From: an uncultured Clostridia bacterium
Lineage (GTDB): Bacteria; Bacillota; Clostridia; TANB77; CAG-508
Assembly: GCA_948896235.1 (NCBI GenBank)
Contig: CAQUUC010000001.1
Coordinates: 248,001-312,000, forward strand
Reading direction: 5' to 3'
DNA: 64,000 nt
Positions within the stretch are counted from its first letter, which is position 1; each line of letters opens with the position of its first letter. The notes under the pieces were generated by a model. That model was not told the origin of the DNA and made no database searches. It saw only the letters and a list, made by a program, of their open reading frames with translations. Positions 39,564-48,758 of the stretch are shown piece after piece. Both the position numbers and the translations under genes were made by a program.

Positions 39564-40808
39564 ATGAATAATGAACAAGAATTAGATATAGTTCAAGCTA
39601 TAAAAACAGTTCTAAAGAAGAAAAATGTATTATTAATTATAATGGCTATAAGTTTGGTAATGGGAGCAATATATACTTTTATTATAAATAGACCTAAATA
39701 CCAATCTAGTACCAAAATATTAATAGATAAAAATGCACCTTCCATTGCAGAATATGTAGATAGTAATGATATTATGATAGAAGTTGCAAAAGGACTAAAT
39801 AAGTCAAAAAGTCGTATTCAAGAGGTAACAAAAGTTACTTTTGATGCTAAAACTATGCTTGTAACAATTACAGCATCTTCTACCAATAATCAAGAGGCAT
39901 ATAATGTTGTGGTTAAATATAGTGAAGTATTAAAAACAAGATTAGAAACTACATATGGAGTTAAAACATATACCTCAATTGAGCAAGCGCAAGTTGCAAC
40001 AAATGCATATAATATAACTCATCTAAAAGACCTTATGATGTTTGTAGTAGCAGGTGTTGCTGTATGTGGAGTATATGGCATATTTTTAGTTACATTTTCA
40101 GGTTCTAATATATTTTCTGCCATTGAAAATAGCAAAATTACTTTTTTGGGTAGGATAGATAAAGAAGAAAAAGCAAAATCTAAAGTTAAGTCATACATAT
40201 CAAAAAATGAAAAGATAGTAGCTCAAATAAAAAGAATTATGACTAATATAGAGTTAAATAAAAGAGTAACAAGACCAAAATCAATATTAGTAACCTCTAC
40301 AAGTTATGGGGCTGGTGGTACATATTTAGTATCTAATCTTGCTATGAGATATTCAAAAAGTGGAAAAAGAGTTTTAGTAATTGACTCTAACTTTGAAAAA
40401 GGAATAATACATAAAATATTTAATATAGATACAGAAAAAGGTTTAACAGATTTAATTGCATCAAAACATATAAATATTGATAAAATTGCAGAAGTAATTA
40501 AACAATCTCCAATAAGTAATATATATGTACTACCTTGTGGAGAAGAAGTGGTTGATGAAGAACTATTAATTACTGAAAAAATAAATCAAATTATAGAACT
40601 TGTAAAGAACCAATTTGATGTAATTCTTATAGATGGAGAACCAATATTAAAACAAATTACAGCATATGGTTGGGCAAGCAGTGCTAATGCTACTGTAATT
40701 GTTGCTGAATATTCTAAAACAAGAATAGAAGATATAATGAGAGTAAAGAAAACTATTGAAGACATCAATGGTAGAGTTTCTGGAGTTGTTGTAAATAAGG
40801 CTGAATAA
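39564..40808 (+). CDS. Wzz/BY-kinase-like chain-length protein with degenerate ATP site
   Basis: 414 residues. A Wzz domain (two membrane helices about 21-41 and 155-178 around a short extracellular part) is fused to a BY-kinase-type P-loop domain. The Walker A region reads TSTSYGAGGTYLVSNLA, lacking the GxGK[ST] lysine; Walker B is VILIDGEP. No C-terminal tyrosine cluster is present. It probably sets chain length or acts as a scaffold without kinase activity. Confidence 0.82.
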   Translation: MNNEQELDIVQAIKTVLKKKNVLLIIMAISLVMGAIYTFIINRPKYQSSTKILIDKNAPSIAEYVDSNDIMIEVAKGLNKSKSRIQEVTKVTFDAKTMLVTITASSTNNQEAYNVVVKYSEVLKTRLETTYGVKTYTSIEQAQVATNAYNITHLKDLMMFVVAGVAVCGVYGIFLVTFSGSNIFSAIENSKITFLGRIDKEEKAKSKVKSYISKNEKIVAQIKRIMTNIELNKRVTRPKSILVTSTSYGAGGTYLVSNLAMRYSKSGKRVLVIDSNFEKGIIHKIFNIDTEKGLTDLIASKHINIDKIAEVIKQSPISNIYVLPCGEEVVDEELLITEKINQIIELVKNQFDVILIDGEPILKQITAYGWASSANATVIVAEYSKTRIEDIMRVKKTIEDINGRVSGVVVNKAE

Positions 40809-40821
40809 CAAGGAGTTGCAT

Positions 40822-41877
40822 ATGAATCAAGAAAAAGTTGTAAAACAAGGAAAACATTCAAAAAAGAGAATGAGTGTATGGCTAAAAGTAGTATTAATAC
40901 TACTTTTAGTTATTGTTTTATCTACTATTATATTTGCAGGAAAATTTGTAGGAGACAAATTAGGAAAAATTAATTTTAAACATTTAAATGAAGAAGATTT
41001 GGAAATAAATGAAAATTTATATAGTGATGTAGAAGGCTTAACACAAAAAGAATATGACCAAGTAATAAATATAGTTTTACTAGGTTCTGATTCTAAGGAT
41101 ATGAACAACACATATGGCGGAAGCAGTGATGCAATTATGATTATATCTGTTAATCCAAAGTATAAGTCTATTAAGCTAATAAGTATACCACGTGATACTG
41201 CAGCATATATAGAAGGTGAAAAAAATAGATATAAACTTAATTATGCTTTTGCAAAAGGAAGAGAGCAATTAGCACTTAAAACTATAAATAAAACTTTTGA
41301 CTTAAATTTAAAAGAATACGTAACTATAAATATTTCTTCTATGTATGATATTATAAATGAATTAGGTGGAGTGGAAGTTAATATAACAAAAGAAGAGATG
41401 AAATGGATAAATGAATATGTTGATATGTTCTATAAAATGTCAGGAAAGAAAGTTCAAAAAGTTACAAGTTATGGAAAAGTTACTTTAACAGGAGAACAAG
41501 CAGCAGCACACGTAAAAGAAAGAATGGCAGGATCATCAAGTGCAACTGAGAGCCATGGTGATTATGGAAGAACAGTAAGACAAAGGGAAGTACTTGTTTC
41601 TATGTTAAATAAAATAGCAAGTAAGGATATGGGAGAAATATCTAGAATAATAGACTTAATTTTAGAGCAAGTTACAACCAATATAGATGTAGCAAAATAT
41701 ACCACAATGCTTCCAGAGTTTATATCAAATAAAAATGCATATTTAAATAATATTACATCTGTAATGTTACCTTCATTAGATTACAGTAAAGAAATATATG
41801 AAAATGGAGCATATTTATATGTAACGGATTCTACAAAGGCAAAAAGAGATTTTATAAAATATATGTATGAAATGTAA
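40822..41877 (+). CDS. LytR-CpsA-Psr (LCP) family ligase
   Basis: 351 residues: a basic start, one membrane anchor (about 20-42), then the LCP domain with NIVLLGSDSKD, ISIPRDTAAYI, KLNYAFAKGR and GDYGRTVRQREVL. It would attach the finished polymer to the wall. ATG at 40822 follows AAGGAG. It closes the polysaccharide locus. Confidence 0.9.
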   Translation: MNQEKVVKQGKHSKKRMSVWLKVVLILLLVIVLSTIIFAGKFVGDKLGKINFKHLNEEDLEINENLYSDVEGLTQKEYDQVINIVLLGSDSKDMNNTYGGSSDAIMIISVNPKYKSIKLISIPRDTAAYIEGEKNRYKLNYAFAKGREQLALKTINKTFDLNLKEYVTINISSMYDIINELGGVEVNITKEEMKWINEYVDMFYKMSGKKVQKVTSYGKVTLTGEQAAAHVKERMAGSSSATESHGDYGRTVRQREVLVSMLNKIASKDMGEISRIIDLILEQVTTNIDVAKYTTMLPEFISNKNAYLNNITSVMLPSLDYSKEIYENGAYLYVTDSTKAKRDFIKYMYEM

Positions 41878-41940
41878 TAAGAAGACAAACTATCAATATG
41901 AATTTTTTTGATTTTCTAATAGAAAAAATATAACCTTATA

Positions 41941-41975
41941 GATAAGCTAAAATGTAATGTTTTAGCTTATTTTGA
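41941..41975. terminator. Bidirectional terminator
   Basis: ataagctaaaa and ttttagcttat arms with T-runs on both sides, between the converging LCP and coiled-coil genes. Confidence 0.85.
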
Positions 41976-41976
41976 A

Positions 41977-42381
41977 TTATAAAACTTTTTCTTCTAAGAC
42001 TTCAATATGTACATCATGTCCATCAAGTTTTGAATTAATTTTGTTTAAAGTTTCTGTAATTTCATCATGTTGTTGTATAGCACCAGAAATATATTCTAAA
42101 GCAATATCTATCTTTTTTCCGTGTTCAGCTTCTATCATAGTCACAGTATTTTCTAATGAAGTTAAACGATAAAGTATTTCTTGTGACTGTTTATCAGAAA
42201 CATCAAATCTAGAATTCACTGCATCAAACTTAGAATCTATAGCATCAAACTTAGAATCTATAGCTACAAATTTAGAATCTACTATTTCAAACCTGGAATT
42301 CATTTCTTGTCTCGTTAACTCAAGATTCTTATTGATTTGCTCAATAGCTGCTAGGATTTTTTGAGTATTTGTATCATCCAT
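41977..42381 (-). CDS. Coiled-coil protein with 7-residue repeats
   Basis: 134 residues, almost entirely coiled coil. Four heptads of the form DSKFDAI occupy about 34-61 and are near-identical 21-base DNA repeats. Function is not recognised; similar proteins occur as phage or cell-surface fibre-like and regulatory coiled coils. An aaaggagg ribosome site precedes the ATG at 42381. Confidence 0.7.
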   Translation of the reverse strand: MDDTNTQKILAAIEQINKNLELTRQEMNSRFEIVDSKFVAIDSKFDAIDSKFDAVNSRFDVSDKQSQEILYRLTSLENTVTMIEAEHGKKIDIALEYISGAIQQHDEITETLNKINSKLDGHDVHIEVLEEKVL

Positions 42382-42521
42382 ATATTTACCTCCTTTCGAT
42401 AGTTTGTCTAATTATCTATAAAATAGTATAACATCTAATAAAACATAATTCAACAAAATCCTATAAAAACTTTTCGACAAAAAACTACATTAAAATATAA
42501 TAAAATTTTCCTTGAAAATCA

Positions 42522-42550
42522 TTGCAAATATGTTGTATTAAAGATATAAT
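42522..42550 (+). promoter_or_regulatory. Promoter of glmM
   Basis: TTGCAA (42522) and TATAAT (42545), 17-base spacer, leaving a leader of about 120 bases before the glmM ATG. I see no known riboswitch in this leader. Confidence 0.7.
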
Positions 42551-42676
42551 AATAACAGTTTGTTTTAACAAGAAAAGACTTTAGATGACTATGTATTAAT
42601 TAGGATTTTATTGAATAAGAATATAAGGAATATAAATTTTATAGTTAATTAATGGCTAGAAAGGAAAGATGACTAA

Positions 42677-44041
42677 ATGAGAAAATATTTTGGAACAGAT
42701 GGAATTAGAAGAATTGCAAATACAGAACTTACACCAGAGCTTGTATATAAAGTAGCAAAAGCAGGAGCATATGTATTATCAAAACATACCGATCATGCAC
42801 CTACTATACTAATAGGAAGAGATACACGTATATCAGGAACATTAATAGAAAGTGCAATGACAGCAGGTTTTTTAAGTTATGGTGCAAATGTAAAATTATT
42901 GGGAGTAATACCAACACCAGCAGTAGCATATTTAACAAGAAAATTAAATGCAGATGCGAGTGTTGTTATTTCTGCATCTCATAATACATTTGAATTTAAC
43001 GGTGTTAAATACTTTAGTAACAAAGGAACTAAAATTGATGATTCTATTGAAGAGGAAATAGAAGAAATAATGGATTCTGGTAAAATTGCAGAATTAAATG
43101 CACCACATGAAAAAATAGGAGTGTCTGAAGTAAGAGAAGATTTAATTTCTGAATATGCTGACTTCTTTATAGATACATTTAAAGAAGATATAGAAAAAAA
43201 TATGAATCCGAACTTTAAAGTAGCAATAGATACAGCAAATGGAGCAACTTATAAAATTGCAGAAGAAGTATTTAAAAAATTAGGAATAAACTATAGAATA
43301 ATAAATAATACACCTGATGGAATAAATATAAATGCAAATTGTGGTTCTACTCATTTAGAAGTACTAAAAAAATACGTACTAGATAACAAGCTTGATTTAG
43401 GAATAGCGTATGATGGAGATGGAGACAGATGCCTTCTTATAGATGAATTGGGAAATGAAATAGACGGAGATATAACTTTAGCAGTAGTATCAAAATATAT
43501 GAAAGAAAAAAACACATTAAAAAATGATACTGTTGTTGCAACAGTTATGAGTAATCTGGGTTTAAACAAATATTGTGAAGCAAATGAACTATCTTTAAAA
43601 CAAACAAAGGTAGGAGACAGATATGTTTTAGAAGAAATGTTAAAAAATGGGTATAATTTAGGTGGAGAACAATCAGGACACATAATTTTCTTAGATTATA
43701 ATCCAACAGGAGATGGGATTTTAACATCATTAATGATGATTAAAATATTATTAGAAAAAGGAGTTTCAGCATCTCAAATGTGTAGCATAATAAATATATA
43801 TCCACAAATACTTGTAAATGCAAAAGTGGCATCAAACAAGAAATATGATTATGAGAAAAATGAAGAAATAAAAGCAAAGATAGCAGAACTTGAAAGCGAA
43901 TTTTCAGGAAATGGTAGAGTTCTTATAAGACCTTCTGGAACAGAACCATTAGTAAGAGTTATGATTGAAGGCGAAGATAAAGATTATATAACTAAAAAAG
44001 CAAAAGAATTAGCGATGTTAATAGAAGAAAAGCTAAGATGA
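42677..44041 (+). CDS. glmM: Phosphoglucosamine mutase
   Basis: Converts glucosamine 6-phosphate to the 1-phosphate for UDP-GlcNAc. 454 residues: FGTDGIRR, the phosphoserine loop ISASHNTFEFNGVK (near 100), metal loop YDGDGDRC (near 246) and RPSGTEPLVRVM. Confidence 0.95.
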   Translation: MRKYFGTDGIRRIANTELTPELVYKVAKAGAYVLSKHTDHAPTILIGRDTRISGTLIESAMTAGFLSYGANVKLLGVIPTPAVAYLTRKLNADASVVISASHNTFEFNGVKYFSNKGTKIDDSIEEEIEEIMDSGKIAELNAPHEKIGVSEVREDLISEYADFFIDTFKEDIEKNMNPNFKVAIDTANGATYKIAEEVFKKLGINYRIINNTPDGININANCGSTHLEVLKKYVLDNKLDLGIAYDGDGDRCLLIDELGNEIDGDITLAVVSKYMKEKNTLKNDTVVATVMSNLGLNKYCEANELSLKQTKVGDRYVLEEMLKNGYNLGGEQSGHIIFLDYNPTGDGILTSLMMIKILLEKGVSASQMCSIINIYPQILVNAKVASNKKYDYEKNEEIKAKIAELESEFSGNGRVLIRPSGTEPLVRVMIEGEDKDYITKKAKELAMLIEEKLR

Positions 44042-44056
44042 AAGGAAATGAGTAAT

Positions 44057-45628
44057 ATGGACAAATACTATATAACTACTCCAATATATTATCCGAGTGG
44101 TAAATTTCATATAGGAACTGCTTATACAACAGTAGTAGCAGATACTATAAAAAGATATAAAACCTTAAGAGGATATGATACTTATCTTCTTACTGGTGCA
44201 GATGAACATGGACAAAAAATACAAACAGTAGCAAGTAATAAAGGAATGGAACCACAAAAATATGTAGACCAAATGGCTGACCTTGCAAAAGAGCTATGGG
44301 CTAAAATGGATATAGGGTATGATGATTTCATAAGAACTACAGATGAAAGACATTGCAAAATTGTACAAGCAATATTTGAAAAATTCCTTGCTCAAGGTGA
44401 TATATATAAAGGATCATATGAAGGAATGTATTGTGTACCTTGTGAAACATATTTTACAAAAACACAGTTAGTAGATGGAAAATGTCCAGACTGTGGACGT
44501 GAAGTTAAGCTTATGAAGGAAGAAGCATATTTCTTTAATATGAAAAAATATGCTGATAGATTATTGAAAGTATATGAAGAATCAGACTTTATTACACCTG
44601 AATTTAGAAAAACAGAAATGATTAATAATTTTATAAAACCAGGACTTGAAGATTTATGTATCACTCGTACAAGCTTTGATTGGGGAATAAAAGTAAATAG
44701 TGATCCAAGTCACGTTATATATGTATGGTTAGATGCTCTAACAAACTATATAACTGCGTTAGGATATATGACAGATGATGACACACTATTTAAAAAGTAC
44801 TGGCCAGCAGACGTACAAATCATCGGAAAAGACATAGCAAGATTTCACTTAATATATTGGCCAATATTCTTAATGGCATTGAATTTACCACTTCCAAAAA
44901 AAATCCTTGTTCACAACTGGATAATGATGAAAGATGGAAAAATGAGTAAATCAAAAGGAAATGTAGTATATCCAGAATTACTAATAGATAGATATGGATT
45001 AGATGCAACTAGATATTTCTTGTTAAGAGAAGTACCAGTTGTACAAGATGGTGTATTCTCACCAGAAGGCTTTGTAGAAAGATTTAATTTTGATTTATGT
45101 AATGATTTAGGAAACTTATTAAACAGAACTGTTTCTATGGTCAATAAGTACTTTGACGGAATTGTACCAACATACAATGGTCATAAAAATGAAGTTGATA
45201 GCGAGCTAGAAGAAGTTACAAAAACACAATTAAAAAAAGTAGAAAATTTAATAGAAAAATTTGAATTTGCAAATGCTTTACAAGAACTTTGGACATTGAT
45301 TGCAAGAACTAACAAATATATAGATGAAACAACACCTTGGACTTTAGAAAAAAATGGAGAGGAAGAAAAATTACAAGCGTGTATATATCATTTAATAGAA
45401 AATTTAAGAAAAGTTGGAGTGGTATTAATACCATTTATGCCAGAGACTGCAAATAACATATTAAGACAAATTGGAATAAATGCAGACGAATTAAGAAACT
45501 GGGAAAGTATATATGATTATAACTTAATAGCAGAAGGAACAAAAGTTATAGAAAAAGGTGAGCCTTTGTTTATGCGTTTAGAGGTAGAAAAAGAGGTAGA
45601 ATATATTAAAGAAGGAATGAAACAATAA
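44057..45628 (+). CDS. metG: Methionyl-tRNA synthetase
   Basis: 523 residues, the form without the C-terminal tRNA-binding domain. YITTPIYYPSGKFHIGTAY (HIGH-type motif), zinc cysteines CVPC and CPDC, and KMSKSKGNV are present. The ATG at 44057 sits at good distance from aagga; the in-frame ATG at 44048 is too close to it. Abuts glmM. Confidence 0.95.
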   Translation: MDKYYITTPIYYPSGKFHIGTAYTTVVADTIKRYKTLRGYDTYLLTGADEHGQKIQTVASNKGMEPQKYVDQMADLAKELWAKMDIGYDDFIRTTDERHCKIVQAIFEKFLAQGDIYKGSYEGMYCVPCETYFTKTQLVDGKCPDCGREVKLMKEEAYFFNMKKYADRLLKVYEESDFITPEFRKTEMINNFIKPGLEDLCITRTSFDWGIKVNSDPSHVIYVWLDALTNYITALGYMTDDDTLFKKYWPADVQIIGKDIARFHLIYWPIFLMALNLPLPKKILVHNWIMMKDGKMSKSKGNVVYPELLIDRYGLDATRYFLLREVPVVQDGVFSPEGFVERFNFDLCNDLGNLLNRTVSMVNKYFDGIVPTYNGHKNEVDSELEEVTKTQLKKVENLIEKFEFANALQELWTLIARTNKYIDETTPWTLEKNGEEEKLQACIYHLIENLRKVGVVLIPFMPETANNILRQIGINADELRNWESIYDYNLIAEGTKVIEKGEPLFMRLEVEKEVEYIKEGMKQ

Positions 45629-45630
45629 AT

Positions 45631-46302
45631 ATGGGGAAATTATTTGTAATAGATGGAACAGATGGAAGTGGAAAACAAACACAATTTAAAAAGTTACAAG
45701 AAAGATTTAATGAAGAAAATATAAAATATAGAGTAGTAAGCTTTCCAAACTATGATAGCCCATCATCTTCACTTGTAAAGATGTATTTATCAGGAGAGTT
45801 TGGTGAGCACGCAAAAGAGGTAAGCCCATATATTGCATCAACCTTTTATGCTGCTGATAGATATGCAACATTTAAAAAGTATTTTGAAGACTACTATAAC
45901 GAAGGTGGAATAATACTTGCAGATAGGTATACGACTGCAAATATGGTACATCAAGCAGGAAAAATTGAAGATCCAGAAGAAAGAGAAAAATTCTTAGATT
46001 GGTTATGGGATTTCGAATTTAACCTATATGGATTACCAGTACCAACAAAAACTTTTTTCTTAAATATGCCACCAGATTATGCTATGCATTTAATGGAAAA
46101 TAGAGAGAATAAATTTACACATCAAGCACAAAAAGATATACATGAAAGAGATAAAAGTCATATAGTAGATAGCTATAATGCAGCTTGTAGCGTAGTAGAT
46201 AAATATGATTGGTGTGAAGTAAAATGCATAAAAGATGGTAAAATAAGAACAATAAAGGATATTCATGAAGAAATATTTGAGGAAATAAAAAAATATATAT
46301 AA
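45631..46302 (+). CDS. tmk: Thymidylate kinase
   Basis: dTMP to dTDP. 223 residues with P-loop DGTDGSGKQTQ (residues 8-18), VVSFPNY and the LADRYTTANMVHQ motif. The lid region is of the long form. Two bases after metG. Confidence 0.88.
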   Translation: MGKLFVIDGTDGSGKQTQFKKLQERFNEENIKYRVVSFPNYDSPSSSLVKMYLSGEFGEHAKEVSPYIASTFYAADRYATFKKYFEDYYNEGGIILADRYTTANMVHQAGKIEDPEEREKFLDWLWDFEFNLYGLPVPTKTFFLNMPPDYAMHLMENRENKFTHQAQKDIHERDKSHIVDSYNAACSVVDKYDWCEVKCIKDGKIRTIKDIHEEIFEEIKKYI

Positions 46303-46312
46303 AGATAAATGT

Positions 46313-46332
46313 AGGGCGAGCATTGCTCGTCC
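46313..46332. repeat. Short GC-rich palindrome
   Basis: gggcgagcattgctcgtcc, a hairpin unlike the AT-rich flanks, with no long T-run. It resembles small dispersed palindromes in intergenic DNA; no second copy lies in this window. Confidence 0.5.
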
Positions 46333-46370
46333 ATTTATTATAAGAATATAGAAATAAAGGAAAAAATAAA

Positions 46371-46970
46371 ATGGAGAAATATGGTTTTTTTGGAGGAAGT
46401 TTTAATCCAGTAACAAAAGCACATGTAGAACTTGCAAAAGAAATAACAAATAAATATAAATTAGATAAAGTTATATTTGTTCCTGTTGGAGACAAGTACA
46501 ATAAAATGGGACTAGTAAGTGAAAAACATAGATATAATATGTTGAAAATTGCTATATGTAAATATGACAATTTAGAAGTTTCTAACATAGAATTAAACCA
46601 AGAGAAGAATTTAACTACACTTGAAGCATTTAATATAATTGAAGAAAAATATCCTAATGTTCAAAAATTTTATATAATGGGTGCAGATAATGTGAATAAA
46701 ATGATTTTATCAAGTGATTTTGAAACATTAGTTAAAAATTATAAGTATATTATAATTGAACGTGATACAGTGAATTCTAAAGAATTAATTAGGTCTAATA
46801 ATGAACTTAGAAAAAATGAACAAAATTTTACTATTATGGAGAATATAAAACATACAGAAACTAGTTCAACTAAGGCAAGAGAAGAACTACAGAAAGATAA
46901 TGGAGTAAGTGATGTTATTGACGAAAATGTGCTTGATTATATAAGAATAAATAAGTTGTATACTAAATAA
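46371..46970 (+). CDS. nadD: Nicotinate-nucleotide adenylyltransferase-like protein
   Basis: 199 residues of the nucleotidyltransferase HIGH superfamily: GFFGGSFNPVTKAHVELA and the C-terminal SSTKAREEL match NadD. NadD makes nicotinate adenine dinucleotide in NAD synthesis. The first motif reads KAH rather than GH, and the usual HD partner YqeK is absent, so a paralogue is possible. Confidence 0.72.
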   Translation: MEKYGFFGGSFNPVTKAHVELAKEITNKYKLDKVIFVPVGDKYNKMGLVSEKHRYNMLKIAICKYDNLEVSNIELNQEKNLTTLEAFNIIEEKYPNVQKFYIMGADNVNKMILSSDFETLVKNYKYIIIERDTVNSKELIRSNNELRKNEQNFTIMENIKHTETSSTKAREELQKDNGVSDVIDENVLDYIRINKLYTK

Positions 46971-46987
46971 TTATACCTAAAAATCCC

Positions 46988-47016
46988 TTGCGACACTTGA
47001 TTGATTGTGATAAAAT
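46988..47016 (+). promoter_or_regulatory. Promoter of miaB
   Basis: TTGCGA and TAAAAT with a 17-base spacer and an upstream TG (tgtgataaaat). The same tgtgataaaat -10 region precedes the gene at 63123. Confidence 0.55.
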
Positions 47017-47054
47017 ATGTAGGAATAAATAGAAAAATGTAGGTGGAAAAGATT

Positions 47055-48428
47055 TTGAAAAATGAAATAGAAGAACAATATGAATTTATGGATAAAGTTA
47101 ATGAATTAAATAAAGGTAAAGAGTTAAAATATAGCATTTTTACAATGGGATGTCAGTTAAACGAGAACGATTCTGAAAAAATATGTGGTATGTTAGAAAA
47201 AATGGGATATTTTAGAGTAGATGATACTACTAAGGCAGATATAGTTGTTTTCAATACTTGTTGTGTTAGAGAAAATGCTGAAGATAAGTTATTTGGAAAA
47301 ATTGGTGAAATGAAAAGACAAAAAGAGAAAAAAGGTACAATTATAGCTATAGGTGGATGTATGATGCAAGAAAAACATATTGTAGAAAAATTGCATTCAA
47401 GTTATCCATATGTAGATATTATTTTTGGTACACATACACTTCATAAATTATCAGAAGATATATATAAGATATTAGAAGAAAGAAAAAGAATAGATGATGT
47501 TATAGATATTGATGGAGAAGTATATGAGGGATTACCAATTAAAAGAGTAGATAATATAAAAGCATCAGTAACAATAATGTATGGTTGCAACAATTTCTGT
47601 AGCTACTGTATCGTTCCATATGTAAGAGGAAGAGAAAGAAGTAGAAGACCTGTTGATATATTAAATGAAGTAAGAAATTTGGCAAAAAATGGATATAAAG
47701 AAATCACATTACTTGGGCAAAATGTTAATTCCTATAATGGAGGAGAAAATTACAAATTTTCAAACTTATTATATGATGTAAATAAAATTGATGGAATAGA
47801 AAGAATACGTTTTGTATCTCCACATCCAAAAGATTTTACAGAGGATGTAATAGAGGCTATCAAAAAATGTGATAAAGTATGTAAAATAATACACTTACCG
47901 CTTCAATCTGGCAGCAGTAAAGTACTAAAATCAATGAATAGAAAATACACAAAAGAACAGTTTATAACTTTAGCTGAAAAAATGAAAGAACGTATTCCAA
48001 ATGTAGTATTTTCAACAGACATAATTGTAGGATTTCCAGGTGAAACTGAAGAAGATTTTGAAGATACTTTGGATGTAGTAAAAAGAGTAAATTTTGAACA
48101 AGTATATATGTTTATATATTCAAGAAGAGTTGGGACTCCTGGTGATAAAATGGAAAATCAAATACCAGAAGAGATAAAACATAAAAGATTTGATAGATTA
48201 AAAGCACTAGTAGAAAGTGGTATAAGTGTAAATAACCAAAAATATATAGGAACTGTACAAAAAGTACTAGTAGAAGGTGAAAGCAAGAATAACCCTAATA
48301 TGTTGACAGGAAGAACGGATTCAAATAAAGTAGTGATTTTTGAAGGAACAAAAGATTTAATACATTCAGTAATAGAACTAAAAATAGTATCAGAACATAT
48401 GTGGTACTTAAAAGGGGAAATTATGTAA
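47055..48428 (+). CDS. miaB: tRNA-2-methylthio-N6-dimethylallyladenosine synthase
   Basis: Radical-SAM enzyme thiomethylating A37 of tRNA. N-terminal UPF0004 domain with TMGCQLNENDS and NTCCVREN, radical-SAM motif GCNNFCSYCIVP, and a C-terminal TRAM domain. I favour TTG at 47055 behind aggtgg; GTG at 47043 is also in frame. Confidence 0.92.
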   Translation: MKNEIEEQYEFMDKVNELNKGKELKYSIFTMGCQLNENDSEKICGMLEKMGYFRVDDTTKADIVVFNTCCVRENAEDKLFGKIGEMKRQKEKKGTIIAIGGCMMQEKHIVEKLHSSYPYVDIIFGTHTLHKLSEDIYKILEERKRIDDVIDIDGEVYEGLPIKRVDNIKASVTIMYGCNNFCSYCIVPYVRGRERSRRPVDILNEVRNLAKNGYKEITLLGQNVNSYNGGENYKFSNLLYDVNKIDGIERIRFVSPHPKDFTEDVIEAIKKCDKVCKIIHLPLQSGSSKVLKSMNRKYTKEQFITLAEKMKERIPNVVFSTDIIVGFPGETEEDFEDTLDVVKRVNFEQVYMFIYSRRVGTPGDKMENQIPEEIKHKRFDRLKALVESGISVNNQKYIGTVQKVLVEGESKNNPNMLTGRTDSNKVVIFEGTKDLIHSVIELKIVSEHMWYLKGEIM

Positions 48429-48429
48429 T

Positions 48430-48753
48430 ATGGAAGATGAAAAATTTAAAGCATTTGTTGAAAGAATGAAAAATCATAACTTGAAAAATGTATCTAGTGA
48501 AACTCAAAATAAGTATAGGGATAATTTAGATAGAAAAGTAGAGTTAATTAAGAGAAAGTATCAAGAGGTAAGAGAGCTGATTGCAAGTGAAAAAGGTGCA
48601 AATATTAGTGGTGAAGAGTTTAATAAATTAGTTCATAAAGCACTTACTTCTAAGAAGAGTATAAGTGAACTACAAGAAGCTTTTAAAACGATAGATGAAG
48701 AAACTAAAATTGTAGAAGAATTAAAGAAAGAACAAAAATTAGAAGAGAGGTAA
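48430..48753 (+). CDS. Small helical protein between miaB and mutS
   Basis: 107 charged, helical residues; not recognised. In Bacillus a YmcA-type gene lies near miaB and mutS, but I see no clear YlbF/YmcA motif here. It begins one base after miaB and ends 5 bases before mutS, so it is cotranscribed with both. Confidence 0.65.
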   Translation: MEDEKFKAFVERMKNHNLKNVSSETQNKYRDNLDRKVELIKRKYQEVRELIASEKGANISGEEFNKLVHKALTSKKSISELQEAFKTIDEETKIVEELKKEQKLEER

Positions 48754-48758
48754 AAATT

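Noticed and set aside
42180..42300. CRISPR-like repeats
   Set aside because: The 21-base repeats are abutting, in frame and encode heptads; there are no spacers or cas genes.
42551..42676. glmS-type ribozyme or riboswitch in the glmM leader
   Set aside because: The leader is AT-rich with no matching conserved elements.
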